A stretch of DNA of 64,000 nt from Campylobacter pinnipediorum subsp. caledonicus (GCF_002022005.1 NZ_CP017258.1:124001-188000); one strand, 5' to 3'. Shown: positions 7,461 to 16,890, counted from the first letter of the stretch. Made by a program: numbers and translations. Notes: generated from the letters alone by a model not told the origin.

Positions 7461-8698
7461 CAAAATATGAGGGTTATAAATTTAATTTTAGGCAGAGCAT
7501 TTTAGGTGTTCAGTTTTTATTTGTTGCTTTCGGGGCATTGGTTTTAGTTCCTATTTTGACCGGACTTAATGCAAATGTAGCTCTTTTTACAGCAGGCATA
7601 GGAACACTTGCCTTTCAGCTTGTTACTCGTAAAAATGTCCCGCCTATATTTTTAGCTAGTTCTTTTGCATTTATAGCCCCTATGACTTTTTCTATACAAA
7701 AATGGGGTGTCTCTGCCACTATGGGAGGCATTATAGCTGCTGGATTTATGTATGTTTTACTTAGCTTTTTGGTTAGATTTAAAGGAGAAGAGTTTTTACA
7801 TAAACTTTTACCGCCTGTTGTTGTAGGACCTGTTGTTGCAACTATAGGTCTTATACTATCGCCAGCTGCTGTAAAGATGGCTATGGGGGTAGGGAATGAG
7901 GCTGTTTATTCTCATGCTCAGTCAATGTTTATAGCATTTTTTACCCTGATTTGCACTATTGTTATTATGACACTTGCAAAAGGAATATTAAAATTAATTC
8001 CTATTCTTATTGGAATTTTATTCGGATATTTGGCGTCATTTTTGATGGGTATTGTTGATTTTTCACCTATTGCAAATGCTAGTTGGTTTGGTATTCCTGA
8101 GTTTGTATTTCCTAGTTTTGAGTGGCATGCTATCTTATATATGATACCTATAGCGATAGCTCCGGCTATAGAGCATATAGGCGATATGATAACTATTTCA
8201 AATGTCGCAAAAGAGGATTTTTTGAAAAAACCGGGGCTTAAAAATACACTTTTAGGCGATGGTATTGCGACTAGTTTGGCTGGATTTTTTGGAGGACCAC
8301 CAAATACGACATATTCTGAAGTAACAGCTGCTGTTAGCCTTACAAAGTCTTATAATCCAGCTATAATGACATGGACAGCAATAACCGCAATTTGTCTTGC
8401 GTTTATTGGAAAATTGGGTGCTGTGCTATCGACTATACCAACTCCTGTGATTGGTGGTATAATGCTACTTTTATTTGGTGTTATAGCAAGTGTTGGTATG
8501 CAAATACTTATAAAGCACAATGTTGATTTATCTGATCCTAGAAACATAATCATAGTTTCTTTGATTTTTGTATTTGCTATTGGCGGAATGATTCTTGATT
8601 TGCAATTTGTAAGTTTTTCTGGTGTTGGGCTTGGTGCGATAGTTGGTATTGTGCTAAATCTAGTTTTACCGAAAACAAAACATTTTGATGAAGTGTAA
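7457..8698 (+). CDS. uraA: NCS2-family uracil:proton symporter (UraA-like)
   Basis: This is an inner-membrane nucleobase transporter of about 413 residues with many hydrophobic segments. The two glutamates that bind uracil and protons in UraA are both present: Glu239 in APAIEHIGD and Glu288 in GGPPNTTYSEV; the PNTTY motif favours uracil over xanthine. The start is TTG at 7457 (MTKYEGYKFNFRQSILGVQF) with AAAAGGA 6 bases upstream. An in-frame start at 7388 would overlap dxr by 44 bases and add a charged tail not expected for the family. It sits between dxr and pgp1, where I do not recall a permease in C. jejuni, so it may be a species-specific insertion. Confidence 0.88.
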   Translation: MTKYEGYKFNFRQSILGVQFLFVAFGALVLVPILTGLNANVALFTAGIGTLAFQLVTRKNVPPIFLASSFAFIAPMTFSIQKWGVSATMGGIIAAGFMYVLLSFLVRFKGEEFLHKLLPPVVVGPVVATIGLILSPAAVKMAMGVGNEAVYSHAQSMFIAFFTLICTIVIMTLAKGILKLIPILIGILFGYLASFLMGIVDFSPIANASWFGIPEFVFPSFEWHAILYMIPIAIAPAIEHIGDMITISNVAKEDFLKKPGLKNTLLGDGIATSLAGFFGGPPNTTYSEVTAAVSLTKSYNPAIMTWTAITAICLAFIGKLGAVLSTIPTPVIGGIMLLLFGVIASVGMQILIKHNVDLSDPRNIIIVSLIFVFAIGGMILDLQFVSFSGVGLGAIVGIVLNLVLPKTKHFDEV

Positions 8699-8728
8699 AA
8701 TATTTTATATTAAAGATGGAGAGTGGAG

Positions 8729-10024
8729 TTGAAGGTTGTTTTTAAATTTTTTGTAATTTTTTTTGGTGTTTTGGCATTTTCTCAGAATTTAGATTATGCT
8801 CTTATTAAAAAAGGTGTTCAAGACGACAACACTATGCTTTTGATAGGTGGAATCCAAGGCGATGAGCCGGGAGGTTTTTTGGCGGCTAGTATTGTTGCTA
8901 CTGATTATAATATAACAAAAGGTAGTCTTTGGGTTGTTCCAAATTTAAATTTTCCAAGCATTATACAAAGATCTCGCGGAACAAAAGGCGATATGAATAG
9001 AAAATTTGCCAAGATAGATAAAGATGATCCGGATTATAGAGCCGTTATTAGCATAAAAAAACTTATAACAGATCCAAGGGTTTCTTTGATATTAAATTTG
9101 CACGATGGTAGTGGTTTTTATAGTGGTAAATATATAAGCAATGATATAAATCCTTCAAGATGGGGAAGCACTTGTATAGTAGATCAAAAAATTTTACATG
9201 GGTCTAGTTATCCGAATTTAGAAGATATTGCTACAAGGGTAAAAGATCATATAAACTCTAAAATTTTAGATGCACACCATACTTATCATGTAAAAAACAC
9301 AAGAACAGCAGAGGGCGATGTTGAGATGTTGAAATCTCTTACGTATTATGCTGTCACCCAAAATAAATCAGCATTTGCAAACGAAGCTAGTAAAAACCTA
9401 AATGCAGAAGAAAGGACTTATTATCATCTTCTTGCGATTGAGGAGTATATGAGAGTGGCTGGTATAGAGTTTACTAGACCATTTGAGCTAGATGTAAAGA
9501 GCGTTAAAAAGGCCATAGAAAAAGAAATTCATCTAAGTTTTTTTAATAATATGTTTGTTTTGAATCTTATAGATACTCGCTCGGCTTTGACATATATACC
9601 ACTTAAAATTGGAGTTGAATTAGAATATGTCTCTACAAACCCTCTTTTGGCTGTTATAAAAGAAGGTAATGGGTATAAGGTTCAATATGGAAATAGATTT
9701 GTAACAAAATTAATTCCTCAATACTTCCAATACGGAAAAAAAATAGATATGATAAAAGTCATTGTTGATGGAAAAGAGGAGATACTCCAAAGTGGCACTA
9801 AGATAAGTGTTGAAAACTTTTTTAATATAGAAAAACAAAATGGCATAAGAGTTAATGTTATAGGCTATAGCTCTGGTAAAATAGATGAGAGTGATGAAAA
9901 TATATATAGAAAAAATATGATAACTAGATATTCTACAGATAAAGCCGGTAAGATATATAGAGTTGAGCTATATGAGACAAATAGCAATAAATTTGTAGGT
10001 ATGTTTTTGGTGGAATTTGTATGA
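8729..10024 (+). CDS. pgp1: peptidoglycan DL-carboxypeptidase Pgp1/Csd4
   Basis: This is a periplasmic M14-type zinc carboxypeptidase that trims tripeptide side chains of peptidoglycan to dipeptides. In C. jejuni (Pgp1) and H. pylori (Csd4) it is needed for helical shape. A signal peptide is visible (MKVVFKFFVIFFGVLAFSQN). The zinc site has the diagnostic Gln in place of His: GIQGDEPGG with Gln43 and Glu46, and His in LILNLHDGSG (near residue 115). The C-terminal half carries the extra beta domains of Csd4 proteins. The start is TTG at 8729 with GGAG 7 bases upstream; an in-frame GTG at 8723 is too close to that site. It overlaps tsaD by 4 bases. Confidence 0.9.
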   Translation: MKVVFKFFVIFFGVLAFSQNLDYALIKKGVQDDNTMLLIGGIQGDEPGGFLAASIVATDYNITKGSLWVVPNLNFPSIIQRSRGTKGDMNRKFAKIDKDDPDYRAVISIKKLITDPRVSLILNLHDGSGFYSGKYISNDINPSRWGSTCIVDQKILHGSSYPNLEDIATRVKDHINSKILDAHHTYHVKNTRTAEGDVEMLKSLTYYAVTQNKSAFANEASKNLNAEERTYYHLLAIEEYMRVAGIEFTRPFELDVKSVKKAIEKEIHLSFFNNMFVLNLIDTRSALTYIPLKIGVELEYVSTNPLLAVIKEGNGYKVQYGNRFVTKLIPQYFQYGKKIDMIKVIVDGKEEILQSGTKISVENFFNIEKQNGIRVNVIGYSSGKIDESDENIYRKNMITRYSTDKAGKIYRVELYETNSNKFVGMFLVEFV

Positions 10025-11019
10025 TACTTGCTATAGAAAGTAGCTGTGATGATAGCTCTTTGGCACTTTTAAAAATTAATACATTGGAGTTGGTTTATCA
10101 CAAAAAAATTTCCCAAGAAAGTGAGCATAATTTATTTGGTGGTGTTGTCCCAGAGCTTGCAGCTAGACTTCACACAAAAGCTTTACCAAATCTAGTAGAT
10201 GAGGTAAAAGAATATTTTAATGATATAAAAGCAGTTGCTGTTACAAATGAGCCTGGTCTTAGTGTAAGTTTGATAGGTGGAGTTAGCATGGCAAAAACTC
10301 TAAGTATGGGGCTAAAGGTCCCGCTTATACCCGTAAATCATCTTGTTGGGCATATATATTCGCTATTTTTGGATTCAAAAGCAAGGTTTCCAATGGGCGT
10401 TCTCTTGGTTAGTGGTGGACATACTATGGTTCTTGAGATAGATGAGGATAAAAACATTGAAATTTTAGCCTCTACAAGTGATGATAGTTTTGGTGAAAGC
10501 TTTGATAAAGTAGCTAAAATGCTTGGTTTGGGTTATCCTGGTGGTAGTATAGTTGCTGATTATGCGACAAAATCAACAAATAAAAACCGCTTTAAATTTC
10601 CAATTCCTTTGCTTGGAGATAAAAGGTTAGAATATAGCTTTTCTGGCCTTAAAAATGCAGTTAGACTTGCCATACAAAAGATAGATAATATAAGTGAAAG
10701 CGATATTTCTGATATATGTTTTGCTTTTGAAAATGCCGCTTGTTTGCATATAATGGATAAATTAAAGCGTATCTTTGATGAGAAAAAATTTAAAGTTTTT
10801 GGTGTAGTTGGGGGTGCGAGTGCGAATTTAAACTTGCGCTCAAGACTCAATGAGCTTTGTCAAAGACACAATGCAGAGCTTTTAATGGCGCCTTTGGAGT
10901 TTTGTTCTGATAATGCTTTTATGATAGCAAGGGCAGCTAGAGAAAAATATCTACAAGGCAATTTTATTGATTATAATGAGATACAGATAAATCCAAGAAG
11001 TGTTTTAAATAAGGCATAA
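10021..11019 (+). CDS. tsaD: tRNA N6-adenosine threonylcarbamoyltransferase TsaD
   Basis: TsaD transfers threonylcarbamoyl from TC-AMP to A37 of ANN-decoding tRNAs, working with TsaB and TsaE, which are not in this window. It has the ASKHA fold with MILAIESSCDDSSLALLKI at the start, VVPELAARLH, the iron-binding His107 and His111 in PVNHLVGHIYS, and SGGHTMVL and SGLKNAVR further on. The length of 332 is typical. ATGA overlap with pgp1 indicates the same operon, and pseI begins one base after its stop. Confidence 0.95.
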   Translation: MILAIESSCDDSSLALLKINTLELVYHKKISQESEHNLFGGVVPELAARLHTKALPNLVDEVKEYFNDIKAVAVTNEPGLSVSLIGGVSMAKTLSMGLKVPLIPVNHLVGHIYSLFLDSKARFPMGVLLVSGGHTMVLEIDEDKNIEILASTSDDSFGESFDKVAKMLGLGYPGGSIVADYATKSTNKNRFKFPIPLLGDKRLEYSFSGLKNAVRLAIQKIDNISESDISDICFAFENAACLHIMDKLKRIFDEKKFKVFGVVGGASANLNLRSRLNELCQRHNAELLMAPLEFCSDNAFMIARAAREKYLQGNFIDYNEIQINPRSVLNKA

Positions 11020-11020
11020 A

Positions 11021-12049
11021 ATGAAAATAGCAGATTTTGATACCAGTAAAAAAGTTTTTATAATAGCCGAACTTTCGGCAAACCATTCAGGCGAATTAAA
11101 AACCGCCATAGAAACTATAAAAGCGGCTAAAAGAGCAGGGGCTGATGCTATAAAGCTCCAAACATATACCGCAGATAGTCTTACATTGGATTGTCAAAAT
11201 GATGATTTTTTGCTTAAAGATGGTTTATGGAAAGGTCAAAATTTATATAAACTTTATCAAAAAGCGTTAACTCCAAGAGAGTGGCATCTTGAGCTTTTTA
11301 AAATAGCCAAAGAGGAGGGGCTTATATGTTTTTCTAGCCCTTTTTGTAAAGAAGATGTTGAATTTTTAGAACAATTCAATCCTCCTGCTTATAAGATAGC
11401 AAGTTTTGAGGCGAATGATTGCGATTTTATAAATTATGTTGCTAAAAAATCAAAACCAATGATAATTTCAACAGGTATTATCAATGAAGATGAGATATTA
11501 TCAGCCGTTAATGCTTGTAAAGAGGCAAAAAATAATGACATAGCATTGCTAAAATGCACATCTAGCTACCCATCTCCTCTAAATGAAATGAATCTAAAAA
11601 ATATTGCAACAATGAAAAAAGCATTCAACGTAGAGATAGGTTTTTCTGATCATACTTTGGGTATTGTGGCGCCTGTTGTTGCTGTTAGTCTTGGTGCTAG
11701 AATAGTGGAAAAACATTTTATTTTAAATAAAAATATAAAAAGTGTAGATGAGGCATTTTCTTTAGATGAAGATGAGTTTAAAGATATGGTAAATGCTGTT
11801 AGAAATACTGAGGCTTTGCTTGGACAAGATGAGTTTGTGCTTGATTCAAAAAGTATCAAAGGTAGAGAGTTTGCAAGGTCTATTTATGCAAGCAAAGATA
11901 TAAAAAAAGGTGAGAAATTTAGCGATGATAATATAAGGGTTGTAAGACCTGGATTTGGTTTGCATCCTAAGTTTAAAAAAGAACTTATTGGCAAAGTTGC
12001 TAAAAGAAATATAAAATTTGCCGATAGAATAAGAGAAGAAGATTTATAA
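11021..12049 (+). CDS. pseI: pseudaminic acid synthase PseI
   Basis: PseI condenses phosphoenolpyruvate with 6-deoxy-AltdiNAc to make pseudaminic acid, the sugar on Campylobacter flagellin. The NeuB TIM-barrel domain is clear (IIAELSANHSGELKTAIETI, DAIKLQTY, FSSPFCKEDV, PAYKIASFE, STGI, GFSDHT), and a C-terminal SAF domain begins near residue 285 (GREFARSIYASKDIKKGEKF). The short TPREWH segment is typical of PseI rather than sialic acid synthase NeuB. It lies with a maf gene, as expected, but next to tsaD rather than with the other pse genes, none of which are in this window. Confidence 0.88.
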   Translation: MKIADFDTSKKVFIIAELSANHSGELKTAIETIKAAKRAGADAIKLQTYTADSLTLDCQNDDFLLKDGLWKGQNLYKLYQKALTPREWHLELFKIAKEEGLICFSSPFCKEDVEFLEQFNPPAYKIASFEANDCDFINYVAKKSKPMIISTGIINEDEILSAVNACKEAKNNDIALLKCTSSYPSPLNEMNLKNIATMKKAFNVEIGFSDHTLGIVAPVVAVSLGARIVEKHFILNKNIKSVDEAFSLDEDEFKDMVNAVRNTEALLGQDEFVLDSKSIKGREFARSIYASKDIKKGEKFSDDNIRVVRPGFGLHPKFKKELIGKVAKRNIKFADRIREEDL

Positions 12050-12058
12050 GGAGCTCTT

Positions 12059-14005
12059 TTGAATAACACACAAGATACAATTTTTGAAAAGAATTTGCAG
12101 GCACTTTTCCAACAAGATGAAATTTTGGCGGCTCGTCTTTTTGCTATAACATCAAATGAAAAATACGATGTTTATATCGGTAAAAATGATCCTATAGATA
12201 TAAATATTATAGATAAAAAAACTTTAAAGTATGTGTATAACAACCCACCTAAAGATGTTCACGATATGCTTGAAAGTTTAGAGAAAAAATATAAGCGTTA
12301 TCCGGTTATGTTTTTTTATGGTCTTGGTAATGGTGTTTTATTTAAAGCTCTTTTGCAAAATAAAACTCATCAAAGGATAGTAGTTGTAGAGCCTGAGCTT
12401 GAAATAATTTATATAGCATTAAATTTAATAGATCTTTCAGAAGATATTAGAAGCGAAAGATTGGTATTGTTTTACTCTGAGCTTGCTACATACTCGCAAT
12501 TTTATTTTTTGGCTTCTAAAAGCGAGTTTTCTGTGTTTTCAAAGCTTTATGATCTGCATGTGCATTCTGAGTTTTATGAGAATTTCGAAGAGGATTTGAC
12601 AAGGATTAATGCTGATTTTACAAAGGCTATATCTCAAATGGTGGTAAGCCATGGAAACAGCATAGATGATAACTTGCAGGGCATTAGACAAAACTTAGAA
12701 AATATCGTTCACACCTTAACTAATTATTCTTATGTGGATTTGGTTAAAAAAAGACATAAATTAATGGATACGGCTGTTATCGTTGCTACTGGGCCATCTT
12801 TGGATAAACAGCTTCCTATACTTAAAAAAATAGCGCCTTATGTTAGTGTTATTAGTTTGGATGCCTCTTATCCTATACTTCTTAAACATGGCATTGTGCC
12901 TGATTATGTAACTTCTATTGAAAGGGTTGTTGAAACATCTACTTTTTTTGATAAAAAAGATAAAAATATAGATAAAGATATATATTTTATAGTCGCATCT
13001 TTAACACATAAAGAAACGATAAAAAAAATACTCCCAAGAAAACTGGTTCTTACAATGCGCCCAACGCAAGATGAAAAGACTATGAGGCTAGATAAGTTCG
13101 GCTACCTAGGCATTGGTCATAGCACTGCAAATCAAGCTTATCAGTTTGCTTACGTTTTAGGTCATAAAAATATAGTTCTTATAGGACAAGACTTGGCATT
13201 TGCACCAGATGGTTCTAGTCATGCCAAAGGACATGCTTTTGCTCAAAATGATGAGTTTCTTTATACTACTGCTTATGGCGGCGAAGGAGAGGTTAGAACT
13301 ACTTATATATGGAATTTATTTAAAAACCAATATGAAAAAGATATAGAAAACTCATCAAAAGAGGATGTTGTTACATATAACTGTACTGAGGGCGGTGCTA
13401 GAATAAACGGTACTATAGAGCGTGGTTTTGAAGAGACTATGCAAGAGCTTTGTAAAGATAAGGGGATTAAAAATCTACCAAATATAGACAAGGTAAGTTA
13501 TAAAGAAGCAAATAAACATCTTTTAAAAATTTATAAATACGTGACTAAAAAAACAGCTATACAAAAAGAGGCAAAAAATAAAGTAGAGGCTGCTTTTTTG
13601 GAGATTACTCCGAAGATAGATGAGTTGTTGGAATTAAAAAACAATGATAAGATAGAAGAAAAGCATTTTAAGGATTTGGTAAAAATTTCTAAAAAGATAG
13701 ATAAGCTAAAAGATTTTTTAAGTTCAAAAAGGATTATGGGGCATATAGAAAATATACTTACAATATCTGTATTTTATCAAGAGTTAGAGCTTGCTAAAAT
13801 CGCGGTAGCTCCAAGCGATACTACAAAGGAAAAAATAGATAAGTTGTTGGAATGGGGCGAGATACATAAGTATTGGATGTTTTCGCTGGCAGGTGGACTT
13901 GATGCCGACATACAAACTACCACAAAAGCCAGTAAAAACTTAATAAAAGAGCTTAAAAAAAGAAATATATTTCCTGAAAAAATAAAGCCAAGTGAGAGCA
14001 AGTGA
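12059..14005 (+). CDS. Maf-family motility accessory factor (flagellin glycosyltransferase)
   Basis: This is a 648-residue Maf protein (DUF115/MAF_flag10). Maf proteins are thought to transfer nonulosonic acids such as pseudaminic acid to flagellin in the cytoplasm before export. The core is visible from about residue 235: DTAVIVATGPSLDKQLPILK, APYVSVISLDASYPILLKHG, PDYVTSIER, GYLGIGHSTANQAYQFAYVL, NIVLIGQDLAFAPDGSSHAK. A helical C-terminal region follows. The start is TTG at 12059 with AAGGAG upstream. Position directly after pseI supports pseudaminic acid as donor. Which of the several Maf paralogues it is cannot be told. Confidence 0.85.
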   Translation: MNNTQDTIFEKNLQALFQQDEILAARLFAITSNEKYDVYIGKNDPIDINIIDKKTLKYVYNNPPKDVHDMLESLEKKYKRYPVMFFYGLGNGVLFKALLQNKTHQRIVVVEPELEIIYIALNLIDLSEDIRSERLVLFYSELATYSQFYFLASKSEFSVFSKLYDLHVHSEFYENFEEDLTRINADFTKAISQMVVSHGNSIDDNLQGIRQNLENIVHTLTNYSYVDLVKKRHKLMDTAVIVATGPSLDKQLPILKKIAPYVSVISLDASYPILLKHGIVPDYVTSIERVVETSTFFDKKDKNIDKDIYFIVASLTHKETIKKILPRKLVLTMRPTQDEKTMRLDKFGYLGIGHSTANQAYQFAYVLGHKNIVLIGQDLAFAPDGSSHAKGHAFAQNDEFLYTTAYGGEGEVRTTYIWNLFKNQYEKDIENSSKEDVVTYNCTEGGARINGTIERGFEETMQELCKDKGIKNLPNIDKVSYKEANKHLLKIYKYVTKKTAIQKEAKNKVEAAFLEITPKIDELLELKNNDKIEEKHFKDLVKISKKIDKLKDFLSSKRIMGHIENILTISVFYQELELAKIAVAPSDTTKEKIDKLLEWGEIHKYWMFSLAGGLDADIQTTTKASKNLIKELKKRNIFPEKIKPSESK

Positions 14006-14529
14006 AATTTTTTTATTTTTTATTTTTTATTTTATTATCATTGTTTGCAAACGATGATGAATTATTAAAAGAAGCCCAGAATGCTTATAAAGATTATGAT
14101 TGTGTAAAGGCTGAAAAACTATATAAGCAACTAGCTAATAAAAACAATCCCGATGCTATTTTTACTTATGCATGGATGCTTGAAAAGGGTGAGTGTGTAA
14201 AACGTGATTATGCTGAAGCTAGAAAGTATTATGAGCTTGGCATAAAAAGTGATGATGTAAATGTTCAAAAATTATCAAATTATAGGCTTGGTCTTTTGCT
14301 TATAGCAAATAGGGGCGGAGATGAAGATGAAAGTAATAGGGTTCTTTCTTTATGGGGTACTGCTGAAAGACTAGGGTATTTCCAAGCAAGTTTGGCTATA
14401 GGAATGCTTTATTTAAGAGGCAATATAGTAGAACAAAATGATAAATTAGCTAGAGAGTATTTTAATAGAGCTTGTGATAATGATATAAAAGAGGCTTGCA
14501 CAATAATATCTAATTTAAAAATAAAATAA
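14002..14529 (+). CDS. secreted Sel1-repeat (TPR-like) protein
   Basis: This 175-residue protein has a signal peptide (MKFFYFLFFILLSLFA, cut near NDDE) and helical repeats of Sel1 type: DAIFTYAWMLEKGECVKRDY with AEARKYYELG, then QASLAIGMLYLRGNIVEQND with LAREYFNRACD. Cysteines near the repeats (DYDCVKAEKL, GECVKRD, RACDNDIKEACT) resemble Helicobacter/Campylobacter cysteine-rich Hcp-like proteins. The GTG start overlaps the maf stop by 4 bases, so it is translated with pseI-maf. A periplasmic scaffold role is plausible; no partner is known. Confidence 0.75.
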   Translation: MKFFYFLFFILLSLFANDDELLKEAQNAYKDYDCVKAEKLYKQLANKNNPDAIFTYAWMLEKGECVKRDYAEARKYYELGIKSDDVNVQKLSNYRLGLLLIANRGGDEDESNRVLSLWGTAERLGYFQASLAIGMLYLRGNIVEQNDKLAREYFNRACDNDIKEACTIISNLKIK

Positions 14530-14531
14530 AT

Positions 14532-14555
14532 TTAAGCCTAAAAATTTAGGCTTAA
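14532..14555. terminator. bidirectional terminator between Sel1 gene and efp
   Basis: This is a perfect 9-base-pair stem, TTAAGCCTA and TAGGCTTAA, with an AAAATT loop, lying between two convergent genes. A-rich and T-rich flanks on the two sides allow use on both strands. Confidence 0.8.
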
Positions 14556-14559
14556 AAAA

Positions 14560-15126
14560 TTACTTACTAACTCTTTCTATGTATTCACCACGAACAGTAT
14601 CTACCCTGATAGTTTCGCCTTCTAAAACGTGAAAAGGTATTTGAATTACTGCGCCACTTTCAAGTGTAGCTGGTTTTTTACCGCCTTGAGAGTCGCCTTT
14701 GAAGTTAGGTGGAGTTTCTACTATTTTTAATTCAACAACTTGAGGAACTTCAACACCTATTGCGTTACCGTTGTGAAATAAAATATCTACCATCATTCCA
14801 TCAATCATCCATTTTTTAACATCGCCAATATCATCATCAGCTATTGAAACTTGTTCGTATGTAACTGTGTCCATAAATTGGCAATATTCACCATCATCAT
14901 ATAGATATTGCATTTGTTTTTCTTCTAAATTTGGTTGTTCGCATTTATCACCAGCATGAAATGTCTTTTCTAAGACTTTCCCATCTACAAAAGATTTGAT
15001 TTTTGCACGAACAAATGCAGCTCCTTTGCCAGGTTTTACGTGTTGGTATTCAACAATTTTGTAAGGCACGCCGTCCATTTCTATCTTTAAGCCTTTTTTT
15101 AAATCACCCATAGAGTATGAAGCCAT
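14560..15126 (-). CDS. efp: elongation factor P
   Basis: EF-P relieves ribosome stalling at polyproline stretches. It has 188 residues and the three beta-barrel domains of the family. The tip loop is [13 protein letters not shown] with Lys34 at the modification position; no epmA or epmB homologue is in this window, so the modification state is unknown. The C-terminal signature is seen in [20 protein letters not shown]. The start has AAGGAGATAAA before the ATG. It converges on the Sel1 gene. Confidence 0.95.
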   Translation of the reverse strand: MASYSMGDLKKGLKIEMDGVPYKIVEYQHVKPGKGAAFVRAKIKSFVDGKVLEKTFHAGDKCEQPNLEEKQMQYLYDDGEYCQFMDTVTYEQVSIADDDIGDVKKWMIDGMMVDILFHNGNAIGVEVPQVVELKIVETPPNFKGDSQGGKKPATLESGAVIQIPFHVLEGETIRVDTVRGEYIERVSK

Positions 15127-15197
15127 TTTATCTCCTTAATAATATTAAAAGCTTGCAATTATATCAAAATCAAATTTAAAATTGCAAAGTTAGTTGT

Positions 15198-15509
15198 CTA
15201 TACACCTAATACATAATATGTTGTTTCGTTTATTTTCTTTAGATTTATTTTATATTTTTTTGCCCAATTTTGTATAATGTTTTCAACATTTTGTTTTATT
15301 TCTTCTATTGTGGCTACATTTTTTATTTTTATTCTATCCTCACTACCGCTCATAGCTACAAAGCAAAGATGAGGTTTTAAATGATCGTGTAGCTCTAAAA
15401 CTTGTTTTATTTCTAATCCATCTGTGTTGTTTAAAATTCTCTTTATTTGAGCTTCATTAGCTTCATCTGTATTATATCCAAGTTGAGTCAATAAACCTTT
15501 GTAATCCAT
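15198..15509 (-). CDS. conserved small hypothetical protein
   Basis: This is a 103-residue predicted cytosolic protein that I do not recognise. I start at the ATG at 15509 (MDYKGLLTQLGYNTDEANEA) because AAAGGAT lies 8 bases upstream; the longer frame to 15545 has no ribosome site. The first half is helical (NEAQIKRILNNTDGLEIKQV), the middle is hydrophobic (KPHLCFVAMSGSEDRIKIKN), and the end is KINLKKINETTYYVLGV. There is no signal peptide. It is a separate unit upstream of efp in the same direction. Confidence 0.6.
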   Translation of the reverse strand: MDYKGLLTQLGYNTDEANEAQIKRILNNTDGLEIKQVLELHDHLKPHLCFVAMSGSEDRIKIKNVATIEEIKQNVENIIQNWAKKYKINLKKINETTYYVLGV

Positions 15510-15772
15510 AATATTATCCTTTTTGATGAAATTTATGATAACCAAATAAAAACTTAAATATTTTTATATAATTATCTTTTAAAAAAATAATAACATTTAC
15601 ACTATAACATAATTTTAGTAAAATATAAATAGCTTAACATTCTAAAATTTAAAATTATGTAAGTTAAAAATTTATATACAAATTTTAGTTGATTTTTTAA
15701 TTGAAATTAATAGAAAAAATACAAATAAACAGGGATTTTGATTGAAAATTTGATTTTTAATTATTTTTTTGA

Positions 15773-15778
15773 TAAAAT
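15773..15778 (+). promoter_or_regulatory. -10 element for rpmE
   Basis: TAAAAT lies directly after a run of T (TTATTTTTTTGA), the Campylobacter sigma-70 pattern, about 59 bases before the rpmE ATG. The rest of the 327-base gap 15510-15836 is very AT-rich; I see no RNA gene or repeat in it. Confidence 0.6.
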
Positions 15779-15836
15779 CACCGCTTGCTTAATTTAGAAA
15801 TAAATAATAATAAACCAAAACTTTAAGGATTTAGCA

Positions 15837-16037
15837 ATGAAAAAAGAAATTCATCCTGAATATGTTGAGAGTACTGTAACTTGTGCTTGCGGTAATACTT
15901 TTAAAACAACTTCAAACAAAAGTGAAATAAGAGTTGATATATGCTCTGAGTGCCATCCATTTTTTACAGGTAGCGAAAAAATAGTTGACAGTGCTGGTAG
16001 AGTTGAGAAATTTAAGAAAAAATACGCATTAAAATAA
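15837..16037 (+). CDS. rpmE: 50S ribosomal protein L31
   Basis: This is a 66-residue zinc-binding L31. Cysteines are in the order CAC near residues 16-18 and CSEC near 36-39 ([20 protein letters not shown], then [15 protein letters not shown]), the C+ form that holds zinc. The start has AAGGA 8 bases before the ATG. It heads the unit with rsmI and the SpoU methyltransferase, giving three translation-related genes together. Confidence 0.96.
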   Translation: MKKEIHPEYVESTVTCACGNTFKTTSNKSEIRVDICSECHPFFTGSEKIVDSAGRVEKFKKKYALK

Positions 16038-16041
16038 TAAC

Positions 16042-16854
16042 TTGATATATTTTATTCCTACTCCGATAGGAAATTTAAAAGACATATCGCTTCACGCACT
16101 AGATATTTTGCGTGAATGCGAGATTGTTTTATGTGAAGATACTAGAGTAACCAAATCATTATTTACTCTTTTAAATGATAGATTTAATGCAAATATAGAT
16201 ATTTCTAGTTTTATACCGTTTCACACCCATAATTGTTTTGATTTTTTGGATAAGGTTACTTTGGACTTTTTTTCCAAAAATATAGCTTATGTTAGTGATG
16301 CTGGAATGCCTTGTATAAGCGATCCCGGTGTTGAGCTTGTAAGATATGCGCTAAAAAACAATATAAATTATGAGGTTTTGAGCGGTTCAAATGCCTCCAT
16401 ACTTGCCATTGTTGCTAGTGGAATTCTTGAAAAAGAGTTTATTTTTTTGGGGTTTTTACCCAATAATGGCTCTGAAAGAAAGATAGCGATACAAAATGCG
16501 ATGCATCTTCCTTATCCTGTAGTTTTGTATGAAAGCCCAAAAAGAATTCTTGAGTTGATACAAAATTTATCAAACATAGATCCCGAAAGAGAAATTTTTG
16601 TAATAAAAGAGGCTACAAAAAAATTTGAAACCAAGATAAAAGATAGTTCAATAAATTTAGTTGAAAAATTAAAAAATATTAACTTAAATGGCGAATGGTC
16701 AGTGGTTATAGATAAATCAAAAAATGTTCCATCTCAAAGCATAACGGTTGATGATATTTATTCGCTCGATATACCTCCTAAAAATAAAGCAAAGCTAATC
16801 AGTAAAATTACTGGTGAAGATGTAAAAAAAATATATAACAATATTATAAAATAA
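16042..16854 (+). CDS. rsmI: 16S rRNA 2'-O-ribose C1402 methyltransferase RsmI
   Basis: RsmI methylates the ribose of C1402 in 16S rRNA using S-adenosylmethionine. It has the tetrapyrrole-methylase fold: MIYFIPTPIGNLKDISLHAL, VLCEDTRVT, YVSDAGMPCISDPG, FLGFLPNNGSERK and VLYESPKRI are all family motifs. The start is TTG at 16042, 5 bases after the rpmE stop. At 270 residues it is normal for the family. Confidence 0.92.
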   Translation: MIYFIPTPIGNLKDISLHALDILRECEIVLCEDTRVTKSLFTLLNDRFNANIDISSFIPFHTHNCFDFLDKVTLDFFSKNIAYVSDAGMPCISDPGVELVRYALKNNINYEVLSGSNASILAIVASGILEKEFIFLGFLPNNGSERKIAIQNAMHLPYPVVLYESPKRILELIQNLSNIDPEREIFVIKEATKKFETKIKDSSINLVEKLKNINLNGEWSVVIDKSKNVPSQSITVDDIYSLDIPPKNKAKLISKITGEDVKKIYNNIIK

Positions 16855-16890
16855 GTAAATTTTTACTTCTTTTTGGATACTATATATACC

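Noticed and set aside
16853-16868. Hairpin AAGTAAA/TTTACTT after rsmI as a terminator
   Set aside because: All but one pair in each half are A-T and the loop is 2 bases; it is too weak to call.
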